A stretch of 64,000 nt of DNA, from positions 248,001-312,000 of the forward strand of contig NZ_CP113432.1 of the NCBI RefSeq assembly GCF_026686735.1, in the 5' to 3' direction. Positions 45,648-54,006 of the stretch are shown here, piece after piece. The translations under genes and the position numbers were made by a program. Origin of the DNA: Pseudomonas triclosanedens (GTDB lineage: Bacteria; Pseudomonadota; Gammaproteobacteria; Pseudomonadales; Pseudomonadaceae). Position 1 is the stretch's first letter. Each line of letters opens with the position of its first letter. Under the pieces are notes generated by a model that searched no databases, was not told the DNA's origin, and saw only the letters and a program-made list of their open reading frames with translations.

Positions 45648-46812
45648 CATCGGTCGCAGCTTGGCCAGGCAATGGCATCGCTCCAGTGTTCGGTTGGAAC
45701 GCTTGCTCAATCCCGGCAGCTGGCCGCAATGCTTCAACATCGGTAAGCCTTCGGCACGAGTCTTCGCTGAAAACATCCATGCGGTGCTCCAGCATGTGGA
45801 GAACTGGCGGAGCGTGAAAGTGGGGAAGGTCGACTGGGAGTCAGTCAGCTATCGAGCTGGGCTGGCCCCAATTTCCTTGCCGATGCGCTGGCACTTGCGT
45901 AGTCCCTCCGAATGGATTGCCGCGACCAATGATCCAACGGTCAGCCGGGAATACGCTCAACTCGAGTATCTGGTCGAGCAGGTAGACAGTGCCTTTCATG
46001 CGCTGCTGGTGGCTCAACGCAGCCTGTGGTTGACGAAGCCGTCTGAAGAAGTCGTCGCCACGGCGCAACTCGCCACCCGGTTGTCGCCAGGCTGTGCCCG
46101 AGGCCGTCCACTGCGCCTGCTTGCAGAGCACGGCGTAGACACCAAGTTTTTCGAGCGTAACGCCAGCTTGCTGACCAGGCTCCTCGACGAGCGCTTCGAA
46201 GGCGCGGCGGCCGAGCAAGGCCTGACGACGTTTCTGGATGCCTTTGAAGAAAGCAGTCATTGGGTTCTGGTCGTTCCCCTTCAGCCTGAGCTGCTGCCCT
46301 TCAAGCGGCTCAGGCTCACCACTTCGGAACTGGCCGAAACCCCACTTCCCGGTTCGCGCTTGCTGGTGGTGGAAAATGAGCAATGCGTTCACTTGCTGCC
46401 CGAAACCTTGCCGGACACCCTGGCTGTACTGGGCTCCGGGCTCGATTTACAGTGGTTGGCGTCTGCGCACCTGGCAGGGAAACAGATCGCATACTGGGGC
46501 GACATGGATACCTGGGGCTTGCTGATGCTGGCGCGAGCGAGACTCCATCAACCTGCAGTCGAAGCACTGCTAATGGAACGGGAGCTGTTTGACCAGCACT
46601 CAGTGGGAAGCGCGGTCGTCGAGCCAACTAAAGCTCAGGAATTGGCTCCCCAAGGATTGATGACTGACGAGGCTGATTTCTATCGGTATCTCCTTACGCA
46701 GGAACGGGGACGCCTTGAGCAGGAGTATCTGCCACGCATGCAGGTCGAACTGGCCATTAGTAAATGGTTCGGAGAGTCGGTAGTGCCGGCTCATCCTGAG
46801 CGAACGGCTTGA
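45631..46812 (+). CDS. jetD: Wadjet nuclease JetD (topo VI A/Toprim-like)
   Basis: A 393-residue protein with the DUF3322 N-terminal region and a Toprim-like DUF2220 C-terminal domain. The Toprim-type acidic residues are seen in LLVVENEQC (about residue 247) and YWGDMDTWG (about 287-295). It is the endonuclease that cleaves plasmid DNA reeled in by JetABC. The ATG at 45631 lies within the end of jetC, so the four genes form one coupled operon. Confidence 0.93.
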   Translation: MKSPTDIGRSLARQWHRSSVRLERLLNPGSWPQCFNIGKPSARVFAENIHAVLQHVENWRSVKVGKVDWESVSYRAGLAPISLPMRWHLRSPSEWIAATNDPTVSREYAQLEYLVEQVDSAFHALLVAQRSLWLTKPSEEVVATAQLATRLSPGCARGRPLRLLAEHGVDTKFFERNASLLTRLLDERFEGAAAEQGLTTFLDAFEESSHWVLVVPLQPELLPFKRLRLTTSELAETPLPGSRLLVVENEQCVHLLPETLPDTLAVLGSGLDLQWLASAHLAGKQIAYWGDMDTWGLLMLARARLHQPAVEALLMERELFDQHSVGSAVVEPTKAQELAPQGLMTDEADFYRYLLTQERGRLEQEYLPRMQVELAISKWFGESVVPAHPERTA

Positions 46813-47214
46813 CTGCATGACTGACAGATGACGGCGAGGTGCAGCAACTTGGCGAGCGCGTGGGCATGTTGCATGCAACGCTCCTACAAGAAACCTCGTA
46901 ATTCCACCGAGCGGCTGAAAAATCCCCCGTCACATCTAGTGGACAGAGCAGGACGTTAATGAAGTGTTAGTAGCCGGCATTACTTTGCCATCCACTGTGA
47001 CTCTCAAATTAATGTGCTTAGCAAGTTAATCGTGCTTTCGCCCTACCCCCATTTCTGGATTTAACACCAAAACATTTTGATAAATGCGGATGCACAAAAA
47101 ATGGAGCGTGCAAGCTTCAATGTGGTTTGTGACTGGAGTGCCTGAGCTCCATTTAGGCTGGTAATGGCGCATTGCCACGCATAATCTTTCGTCATCACAA
47201 CACGGAAGATCGCT
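46813..47214. other. Intergenic region between Wadjet and YaaW clusters
   Basis: 402 bp without a supported gene. It contains a small perfect palindrome GTTGCATGCAAC near 46867-46878 and is more AT-rich from about 46900 to 47110. It probably holds the promoter of the XRE gene. Confidence 0.45.
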
Positions 47215-47844
47215 ATGGATAGAAGCTCGCCAGATGGACCCCTTATGCCGTTGGGGCGGTACTTCAGTGAAAACCTCAGCGCCGTGCTGGCGGTTGCTGG
47301 CAAGGAGCGTGAGAACCGCTCGGTAGGCTCGCCAGGGCCGATGACCGCAACCCAGATTCACCGGAAAACGGGCGTCGCCCGCAGCACGCTACGGGCACTG
47401 AAGTCACAGCGCGGCGAAAGTGCCGCCAATCCGGACCTCGACACGCTCGATCGCCTCGCCGCTGCATTGGGTGTTCCTCCTGCTTTCCTGCTCATGCGGC
47501 CGCAGGACTGGTTCGCGTTGGGCCAAGCACTGGGCGCCAGCGGTGACTATCTGGCCGCCGCCATGAAACTACATAGCGCCGGCCAACTGGATAATGGAAG
47601 CCCGGTCGAGAAGGTGTTGCGCGAATGCAAGGTTCACCCCGATGCCCGGCCGATGGGTGTTGGTTCATCTCCAGAGGTTACACGTGCCAATGCAAGGGAT
47701 GAATGGCGCCGGCGTAGCTGCCTCAAGTTCGGTGCCCTGATGCTTCGTCCAGGTCGTGCCCACCAATCTCGTGTTGCACTCGCCGCGATAGCAGGTGCGT
47801 TGGTGAGCGCCAGCACGCCGAACGATCCGAACATCGACGACTAA
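47215..47844 (+). CDS. XRE-family HTH regulator of the YaaW cluster
   Basis: A 209-residue protein. Residues about 43-95 are a helix-turn-helix of the XRE/Cro type (MTATQIHRKTGVARSTLRAL, then NPDLDTLDRLAAALGVPPAFLLM). The remainder has no recognised domain. A GGAAG Shine-Dalgarno precedes the ATG. It is 29 bp upstream of the first YaaW-family gene and in the same direction, so it likely regulates that cluster. Confidence 0.8.
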   Translation: MDRSSPDGPLMPLGRYFSENLSAVLAVAGKERENRSVGSPGPMTATQIHRKTGVARSTLRALKSQRGESAANPDLDTLDRLAAALGVPPAFLLMRPQDWFALGQALGASGDYLAAAMKLHSAGQLDNGSPVEKVLRECKVHPDARPMGVGSSPEVTRANARDEWRRRSCLKFGALMLRPGRAHQSRVALAAIAGALVSASTPNDPNIDD

Positions 47845-47873
47845 AACGTCGAGTAATCAATAGGAATCGCAGT

Positions 47874-48683
47874 ATGGCAATCATTCACGACGCCGACTTA
47901 GCGGACGTGCTATTGAGCGCAAGCTCAGACGATATCAGGCTGCTGATCGACGTCATCACGGACAACGGCAACGGACGGATCTCCTTGTCCTCCTCGGTGT
48001 GCCGCCAACTGAGCGCGGCGAAGGAGGGTGTGGTCGGCGAGTTCGAGCGCGGCATGGTCGCCGAAGAACTCACGCGCTTTGGAGGTAACTCGTTGATGAA
48101 CCTGTTCCGGGGCGGCAGCGGCGTGCCTTACAAGGAACTGCTGAGCGATGTTGCCTCTCACGTGGGTGTCTCGAAGGAGAGTACGGGCGACTGCGCACGC
48201 ATGGAAATGGCCATCATTACCAAGGTGTTCGAACAGTCGATTGGCCGCATGAGCGAGGAAGACAAGGCGACCTTTTTCGAATCACTGGGGGCAAGCTACA
48301 GATCGGGCATGGGGCCGGTTGCGCTGGCAGCACTGATAGCCAGCCTGAGCGCTTCCGGTATGACCTCCTATGGACTGGCCGCAATGGTGGCCAGCGCAAC
48401 GATGAGCAGCCTGGTCGGCCGGGGTGTCGCGCTTGCTGGGGGAGCAACCTTGGGCAGGGGACTGTCGGTGCTCGCAGGGCCCGTTGGCTGGGCGATCGCC
48501 GGCATCTGGACGGCCTTCGACCTGGCCAGCCCTGCTTACCGGGTGACGCTGCCGTGCGTTATCCAGATCGGTCACATGCGCCAGAAAATGCTGCTCAAGC
48601 CCGAATGCCCCGGCTGCCGCGCATCGGTCAGCCCTGGCAGCAACTTCTGTGGCAATTGCGGTACGCGGCTGGTCGATCGCTGA
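47874..48683 (+). CDS. YaaW-family (UPF0174) protein with C-terminal zinc ribbon
   Basis: A 269-residue protein. The architecture follows E. coli YaaW: an N-terminal helical domain (DDIRLLIDVITDNGNGRISLSS, then ELTRFGGNSLMNLFRGG), a glycine/alanine-rich hydrophobic stretch at about 145-225 with LAGPVGWAIAGIWTAFDLA, and the diagnostic AYRVTLPCVIQI. Unlike YaaW it ends in a double CxxC ribbon (CPGC ... CGNCG). The function of YaaW proteins is unknown; the hydrophobic part suggests membrane association. A paralogue follows at 49020. Confidence 0.72.
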   Translation: MAIIHDADLADVLLSASSDDIRLLIDVITDNGNGRISLSSSVCRQLSAAKEGVVGEFERGMVAEELTRFGGNSLMNLFRGGSGVPYKELLSDVASHVGVSKESTGDCARMEMAIITKVFEQSIGRMSEEDKATFFESLGASYRSGMGPVALAALIASLSASGMTSYGLAAMVASATMSSLVGRGVALAGGATLGRGLSVLAGPVGWAIAGIWTAFDLASPAYRVTLPCVIQIGHMRQKMLLKPECPGCRASVSPGSNFCGNCGTRLVDR

Positions 48684-48726
48684 CCGCATTCCCTTCACGA
48701 GTAAACACTGACCTGAGGAGCTTCTC

Positions 48727-48870
48727 ATGAACCCTACGATCTCCCCGTTGGAGTTCCTGCTGACCAACGTTATCTGTTTCGCCGCTGGTGCTGTCGTGGT
48801 TGTCACGCTGCAGATGGCGGGCAAAGCGGCCTATGCCGCAGGGAAACGCAGCTCAAATGCTCATGCGTGA
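48727..48870 (+). CDS. Small single-pass membrane protein
   Basis: A 47-residue open frame with an excellent Shine-Dalgarno (GAGGAG) about 8 bases before the ATG. It has one predicted membrane helix (residues about 8-30: FLLTNVICFAAGAVVVVTL) and a basic C-terminal tail (AGKRSSNAHA). It is located between the two YaaW-family genes in the same direction. Confidence 0.55.
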   Translation: MNPTISPLEFLLTNVICFAAGAVVVVTLQMAGKAAYAAGKRSSNAHA

Positions 48871-48921
48871 TGTACCGATGATGTGTGCCAGGTGAGCAGA
48901 GAAAACGATAAAGGATTAGCT

Positions 48922-49020
48922 ATGTACGGTAATGAGTATGCGAGCCGACCGGTTGCGCTGACCTATAGAGTGGGGCTGATCAGTCGGGACGTTTACCAGC
49001 AGGACAAGGAATCGCTGTAG
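48922..49020 (+). CDS. 32-residue micro-ORF coupled to the second YaaW gene
   Basis: Begins MYGNEYASRPVALTYRVGL and ends QQDKESL. AAAGGA lies about 7 bases before the ATG. Its stop TAG (49018-49020) overlaps the GTG start of the next gene (TAGTG), the arrangement of a translational coupling leader. It could be a genuine peptide or a coupling ORF only. Confidence 0.45.
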   Translation: MYGNEYASRPVALTYRVGLISRDVYQQDKESL

Positions 49021-49790
49021 TGACCATCAACGATACCAGCAGTACCCGCCAGCTTCTGGAGCGTGTCAGCAACGATGATCTGGAGCCTCTGGTGGAATAC
49101 ATCCTCAAGGCCCGAACCGAGTCCTTGTCGAAGCAAGTGGACTTCAAGCGCTGGCACCCGGAACACCGCCGTTATGCCAGTACGATCCTTGATGAGCTGC
49201 GTTTGTTCGGCGGCAACAGTTTCGCCAACCTGTGGCGCCAGAGCGGGCCTTCCTACACCGAGGTGGTGCGAGATGTTGCCGGTAAGCTCAAGGTCAAGGG
49301 TGTTGGTTCGATGGAGCTCATCGAGCTGGAGGAGGCGATGGTGCAGTCGATCCTACGTCAGGCGTTGGAGAAGTCGTCGGGTGAGGATCGTCGCGAGCTG
49401 GAAGAGATTCTGCGCGAGGCGGGGCTCGACAAGACCAAGATGACGGCTCTGCTGAATGGTTCGGCACTGAGTGGGCTGGTGGTGCCGGCCGTAGCACGGA
49501 TGATCCTCTATCGCACTTCGACGGTGATCGTGAATTCGATGGCCCAGCAGTTGCTTGGGCACGGGCTGCGCAGTGCGGTGGTCGCTGGGGGAGCCTTTGC
49601 CGGCGGTCGTGCCGTCGCCGCGCTGGCCGGGCCGGTCGGCTGGGTCATAGCCGGTGTCTGGACCGCCGTGGATCTGGCTGGGCCTGCCTACCGGGTCACC
49701 ATTCCTTGCGTATTGCATATCGCCATGCTGCGTCTCAAGGCTCGTGCCGAGGCAGCGACCGATTTCATGAATGGAGCTTTCGATGGCTGA
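49020..49790 (+). CDS. YaaW-family (UPF0174) protein, second copy, GTG start
   Basis: A 256-residue paralogue of the 47874 product without the zinc ribbon. It shares the same landmarks: LLERVSNDDLEPLVEYIL, ILDELRLFGGNSFANLWRQSGPSYTEVVRDVAGKL, a hydrophobic Gly/Ala region with LAGPVGWVIAGVWTAVDLAGPAYRVTIPCVLHI. It is closer to canonical YaaW than the first copy. The GTG start (AAGGA 9 bases upstream) overlaps the micro-ORF stop, and its stop overlaps the ATG of the next gene. Confidence 0.75.
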   Translation: MTINDTSSTRQLLERVSNDDLEPLVEYILKARTESLSKQVDFKRWHPEHRRYASTILDELRLFGGNSFANLWRQSGPSYTEVVRDVAGKLKVKGVGSMELIELEEAMVQSILRQALEKSSGEDRRELEEILREAGLDKTKMTALLNGSALSGLVVPAVARMILYRTSTVIVNSMAQQLLGHGLRSAVVAGGAFAGGRAVAALAGPVGWVIAGVWTAVDLAGPAYRVTIPCVLHIAMLRLKARAEAATDFMNGAFDG

Positions 49791-50736
49791 GCTAAATGTG
49801 ATCTTCGATGTTCCGGAGGCGATTGCCGAGGGGCTGAAAAACGGTGTTTACGAACGTATCGGTGGCGTCATCCGCAGGGTAGGTGACAAGCAGATCGTGA
49901 TGTGGTTGCAGGAAGGTGTTCTGCTTGAACGCGATACGGCCGAGCAACTGCTCAAACAGGGGGCCGAGCAGGTCCAGTTGCTGCGCCAGCAGGCTGAGCA
50001 GCTGCAGCTGCTCGGTGTACAGCAGCAGATGATCATGGGGCTGCAGGTGGCCAATCTGGCCGTTAGTGTCGCTGGCTTTGCGCTAACGCTTTACAAGTTA
50101 CAGGGTATCGAGAACAAGCTTAAACACATGGATGGCAAGCTCGATGACATCCGGCAGGGTGTGGAGTGGCTGGATGCCAGACAGATGATTGGCCGACTGG
50201 CCCCTCTGCATGCCTCCCTGCAGCATCTACGCGAAGCCGGGCTGTATCGCAACACCACACTGATGCATCAGCAGCTGGGTATTGCCAGCAGCCAGCTCGC
50301 AGAGAGCCACAGTTATTTTGGCGGGCTGCTGCAGCATGTGGGTGAGCGTGCGCTTGAGTATCTACAGCCTGGTGAGTTTGGGGCCGCTTACCGTGGGTGG
50401 GTGATGTCGGCTCAGGGGCGGGTACAGGTGCTGGCTCGGCTAGGTGAAATGGATGTGGCTGCGCAGCTCGCCAATGACTTCAAGGAGCGTCACGCCGGGT
50501 TCGGTCGGCAGCTGCAGCAGAGCCTGAGCAATCCAGCGCTGCGCCTCAGGGCGGGTCGGCAGGGCGAGACCAATCATGCTCGTCTGCTGAATATCGCTGA
50601 GCAGGCTGTCGGTGCGCACGAGATCATCCGCGGTAACGTAATGCAGTTGGAGTTCATGCGCGATGAGCAACTGGATCTACCGGTTCTCAATAGCCCGGCA
50701 GGATATCAAGGGTTGGCGTTCTGCCGAGTGGGCTGA
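49783..50736 (+). CDS. Coiled-coil protein with one membrane-like segment, YaaW cluster
   Basis: A 317-residue protein not recognised. Residues about 55-85 are a Gln/Leu-rich coiled coil (QLLKQGAEQVQLLRQQAEQ), followed by a hydrophobic segment (ANLAVSVAGFALTLYKL, about 90-107) and a second helix (IENKLKHMDGKLDDIRQGVEWLDAR). The C-terminal two thirds look helical. The ATG at 49783 overlaps the end of the YaaW gene and has GGAGC upstream, so the two are co-translated and may act together at the membrane. Confidence 0.6.
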   Translation: MAELNVIFDVPEAIAEGLKNGVYERIGGVIRRVGDKQIVMWLQEGVLLERDTAEQLLKQGAEQVQLLRQQAEQLQLLGVQQQMIMGLQVANLAVSVAGFALTLYKLQGIENKLKHMDGKLDDIRQGVEWLDARQMIGRLAPLHASLQHLREAGLYRNTTLMHQQLGIASSQLAESHSYFGGLLQHVGERALEYLQPGEFGAAYRGWVMSAQGRVQVLARLGEMDVAAQLANDFKERHAGFGRQLQQSLSNPALRLRAGRQGETNHARLLNIAEQAVGAHEIIRGNVMQLEFMRDEQLDLPVLNSPAGYQGLAFCRVG

Positions 50737-50915
50737 TTGGCTGGCGATGGTAATGCCCCAATTGGCAGATTACCCGTAGCAGCCTGCCGTACAAGAGCAG
50801 CGGATACTGCTCCACCTCATTTATCCGCACTCGGTGCAAACCCAGAAATTGTCGGTCAATGTCCCTTTCTGACGCTGGTCTGCTACCCCCCCCTCGTATA
50901 TGCAGTGCGGTCTTC

Positions 50916-52016
50916 ATGGCCAGCGCTGCACTTCCTTCAGGACAGTTGCCCGCGCTGCTGGCGCGAGGCTGTACAGAGTCATCGGACATGGATCTCCAAG
51001 GTCATCTGCTTTACATCGACATCACCCAGATTTGTGGAATCGGCTGTGCCTTCTGTATGTACGCCGACAAGCACAAGGCGGGCATCAGCATGGAGCTATC
51101 AACGTTGGCGCGGGAAAACCTCGCCCGGTTGATCAATGCCCCAGAGGTCAAGCGCATCTCCGTCAGTGGCGAAGGCGAGCCGCTCAACAACGCCAAAGTG
51201 TTCCACGAGATCCTCGGATTGTCCGAAGGTGGCAAGTGCTTCGAATTCATCACTAGTGGGTTCTACCCACATGACAAGATGGCGGACTTCTATGACGCCA
51301 CCAATCGCATCGTCTCGGGCAATGGCGACACCTGCAACATCCGCCTGAGCGCCGACAGCCACCATATCGAGAAGGTCAAATGGCGGGCTCATGGTTTTAG
51401 TCTGGACTATCTGAGGCGCCGGAGACCGTCGGGACTGAGCTTCTCGTTCCGCTCGATCGACACCGATCGCGACTTCACTCGCGAGTATCTGAAGTCCGAG
51501 CTGGCTTGCTGGGGAGTAGAGGCAACCATCGAGCCGCGGAGTGTTCTGGAAGACGTCTTGGTTGCGGGTGGTGAGTGCTTCGGCATCGACTACAAGAACC
51601 TGGTGCACCCCGCTCCTGGAACCGCCCCGGGTTATCTAGACATGCAGGGGTACATCGAGGCGATCGAGTCCAAAGTCAACAAACGCTTCACTTTCGGCAG
51701 TCTGAACAAGCCGCCGCAGGCTAACGGTTTGGATGTCACGGTGAAGCCTAGTGGTGACTTGTACTTGTACGGTATCGAGAACCAGCGCCTAGGCAACATC
51801 CACTTTGATCGGGTCGACTGGCAACGGCTGGTCGCCCACGTGCGGGAGACACCGTTGACCCGAGCACTCTATACGCAACCCTTGACCGAGTTGCTGGCGC
51901 GCCTGGAGAGCACCGACCTGCTGCGTTCGATCATTGCCAAGGCGAACAACCCCTACTGGCTGGTGAAGGAGCTGGCAGGTCATGCCGGGTTGCTCGAACA
52001 ATGGGAGGTTGCATGA
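50916..52016 (+). CDS. Radical SAM enzyme of unknown specificity
   Basis: A 366-residue protein (if started at ATG 50916; 50859 and 50988 are alternatives, none with a strong Shine-Dalgarno). The radical SAM cluster motif CxxxCxxC is at C40, C44 and C47 (YIDITQICGIGCAFCMY), with a GEGEP-like segment (ISVSGEGEPLNN) for SAM binding. No SPASM-type second cysteine cluster is visible in the C-terminal part. Its stop overlaps the PHP gene ATG. The substrate is unknown; the neighbours suggest a small-molecule or nucleotide-derived product. Confidence 0.85.
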   Translation: MASAALPSGQLPALLARGCTESSDMDLQGHLLYIDITQICGIGCAFCMYADKHKAGISMELSTLARENLARLINAPEVKRISVSGEGEPLNNAKVFHEILGLSEGGKCFEFITSGFYPHDKMADFYDATNRIVSGNGDTCNIRLSADSHHIEKVKWRAHGFSLDYLRRRRPSGLSFSFRSIDTDRDFTREYLKSELACWGVEATIEPRSVLEDVLVAGGECFGIDYKNLVHPAPGTAPGYLDMQGYIEAIESKVNKRFTFGSLNKPPQANGLDVTVKPSGDLYLYGIENQRLGNIHFDRVDWQRLVAHVRETPLTRALYTQPLTELLARLESTDLLRSIIAKANNPYWLVKELAGHAGLLEQWEVA

Positions 52017-52879
52017 TCGACTCACACAGCCACACCTCTTATTCGAAGCATGCAACCGGCACCGTCGATGAATTGGTTCGCGCCTCAATCGCTGCCGGCG
52101 TGACCATCCTAACCATCACCGACCACGCGCCATTCCCCGTGGATACGGACAATCGTCTGCTCGCGTCCGAACTTGATCGCTATTTCGCCGACATCGAGCG
52201 GGCACGGAAGATCTACCAGGGGCAGATCACCATCCTGTGCGGCCTGGAGCTCGACTACATGCCTGGCACCGATGCCTTCAATCGCGAGCTGCTTACTCGT
52301 TACCCGATGGACTTCGTAATCGGCTCGATTCATTACGTGGAAACTCCAGACGAAACCATGGTGAAGGTATGGGAGCTGCCGCGCCTGGCCGGGCAGGCGT
52401 TCCTGGACCGCTACTTCGCCAACCTCGAAGGGCTGTTGGACAGTGGGCTGTTCGATGCCGTAGGGCACGCCGACACTCTGCTGCGTGGCGTACCGGAAGA
52501 CATCTTCCTGCGCCGTTTCGAGCCTTTGCTGGCACCGCTCGCCCGAAGCGGTATTGCCTTCGAGCTCAATGCCTCAGGCCTTCGAAAGTCGAGCCTGGAT
52601 CCTGCAACGGGGAGGGAGGTTCAGGGCTTGTGGTCTTATCCGTCTCGGGAATTGGTGGCGCAGCTCATCGCACACGAAGTGCCCTTCACTGTTGGGTCCG
52701 ATACCCATGACCCGAGTGACGCCGGCTCTGGCATTGCCGAGCTGCTCACGGCCCTGCGGCCTTTGGGGCTGAAACGCATTAGTTACTACGAGAGGCGCCG
52801 ACGAATCGATGTTGCCCTCGACAGCCTGCCGTTGCTGGGCACACCAGCAACTTTGACAGAAGGACTTGAACGGCCTTGA
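52013..52879 (+). CDS. PHP-domain phosphoesterase (histidinol-phosphatase-like)
   Basis: A 288-residue PHP-family metal-dependent phosphoesterase. The HxH motif (IDSHSHTSYS) is at the very N-terminus, then TITDHAPFP, GSIHYVE, GHADTLLRG and GSDTHDP follow in the order of the trinuclear metal site. It is close to histidinol phosphatase HisK-type enzymes in layout but not in a histidine operon. The GGGAGG Shine-Dalgarno is strong. The stop overlaps an in-frame TTG of the next gene. Confidence 0.9.
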   Translation: MIDSHSHTSYSKHATGTVDELVRASIAAGVTILTITDHAPFPVDTDNRLLASELDRYFADIERARKIYQGQITILCGLELDYMPGTDAFNRELLTRYPMDFVIGSIHYVETPDETMVKVWELPRLAGQAFLDRYFANLEGLLDSGLFDAVGHADTLLRGVPEDIFLRRFEPLLAPLARSGIAFELNASGLRKSSLDPATGREVQGLWSYPSRELVAQLIAHEVPFTVGSDTHDPSDAGSGIAELLTALRPLGLKRISYYERRRRIDVALDSLPLLGTPATLTEGLERP

Positions 52880-52881
52880 AC

Positions 52882-54006
52882 ATGATGACCCCCGGAAAAT
52901 CACTGCTTTGGTCCGAGGTGCTTAAGAGGCCGGTTGATGTCCAATTGGCAATGTTTCGTCAGGCTTCCGCTCAGCCCTATGCTGATGATGTGAAAACTGG
53001 TTTCCGCGCGTTCGCCGCCGACCTGTTTTCACGCGAACTGGTCAGCATGACCGAGTATGTTTCGATTTTCGGCGGCACTGCCCTGAACTGCCTTACACCT
53101 GCCGAGTCGGGGTTGTTTCGAGACATGGCCACGGGCAACGATGCCACGGTACTGGCCGGGATCTACAGCCGTGCAAAATACGGCAGTGTGGGTGACATCC
53201 GGTATCTCGCACGACAACTGATCGACTACCTCTGCCGCGAGCTGGATAGGCCAGACTCGCAATGGTCATACCTGTTCCGGAACGCTAAGGCGTGTGGTGA
53301 CAACGTGGTGATGATGACCACCGGTTGGCGTAACGTGCCTTCCACGGCGAACGTGCTCTATGAGATCGTGGTAGAGGAAATAAACGTCAAACTAGCGCAT
53401 ATGGCGTTGCCTACCATCATCAACGTCAAGCTGCCCAGGATTGCGCCACCTTGTGAGGACTACGCCAGCCTCAGCACCGAGGAGCGCGAGCGGGTCAATC
53501 TGGTTCAGGATCACGTCATTCCGGCTGAAAATTTCTATCGTTGGAGCGGTGTGCATGTGATCTTCGGCGACGATGTGCTGGTTACCGGATCTACTGCCGA
53601 CAAAGTGCTTTATGAATCCATGCGTAACGGTGCAAAGTCGTTCCGCGCAATCTATCCGGTGGCGATCGATCCCCGAGTGGCCTTGGGCGATGCCTCGGTC
53701 GAGGATCGGCTGAATAGTGTGGTGGTCGAGCAACGACTGGACGATACCGTTGCGGAGTTGCTGTCTGCGCGGGACTACCAACCTATCTTGCGCACCCTGC
53801 GCCTGTTGTTCGGGGAGGGCAACCGAGAGTCACTCGCCGCTTTCCTACCGAAGGTGCCTGCGCCGACCTGGCTGCGCCTGTACAAGTCTGCCTTGGGTAA
53901 TGAGTTTCTAGGCCAGGCGCAATGTGTTCCTTCCTTGGTGTTGCTCAGGGAATACCTGACAAAAGCTGGGATGCTGAGTACCGATGGCAGGTCAATTCAC
54001 CAGTGA
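52882..54006 (+). CDS. Phosphoribosyltransferase-domain protein
   Basis: A 374-residue protein. The PRPP-binding signature of type I PRTases is at residues about 226-238 (VIFGDDVLVTGST), preceded by β-strands with INVKLPR and followed by RAIYPVAIDP. The N-terminal ~130 residues and the C-terminal ~110 are unassigned helical regions. A start at TTG 52876, overlapping the PHP stop, is also possible and is nearer the AGGA site. It would transfer a ribose-5-phosphate group onto, or remove it from, a base or ring; the real substrate is unknown. Confidence 0.75.
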   Translation: MMTPGKSLLWSEVLKRPVDVQLAMFRQASAQPYADDVKTGFRAFAADLFSRELVSMTEYVSIFGGTALNCLTPAESGLFRDMATGNDATVLAGIYSRAKYGSVGDIRYLARQLIDYLCRELDRPDSQWSYLFRNAKACGDNVVMMTTGWRNVPSTANVLYEIVVEEINVKLAHMALPTIINVKLPRIAPPCEDYASLSTEERERVNLVQDHVIPAENFYRWSGVHVIFGDDVLVTGSTADKVLYESMRNGAKSFRAIYPVAIDPRVALGDASVEDRLNSVVVEQRLDDTVAELLSARDYQPILRTLRLLFGEGNRESLAAFLPKVPAPTWLRLYKSALGNEFLGQAQCVPSLVLLREYLTKAGMLSTDGRSIHQ

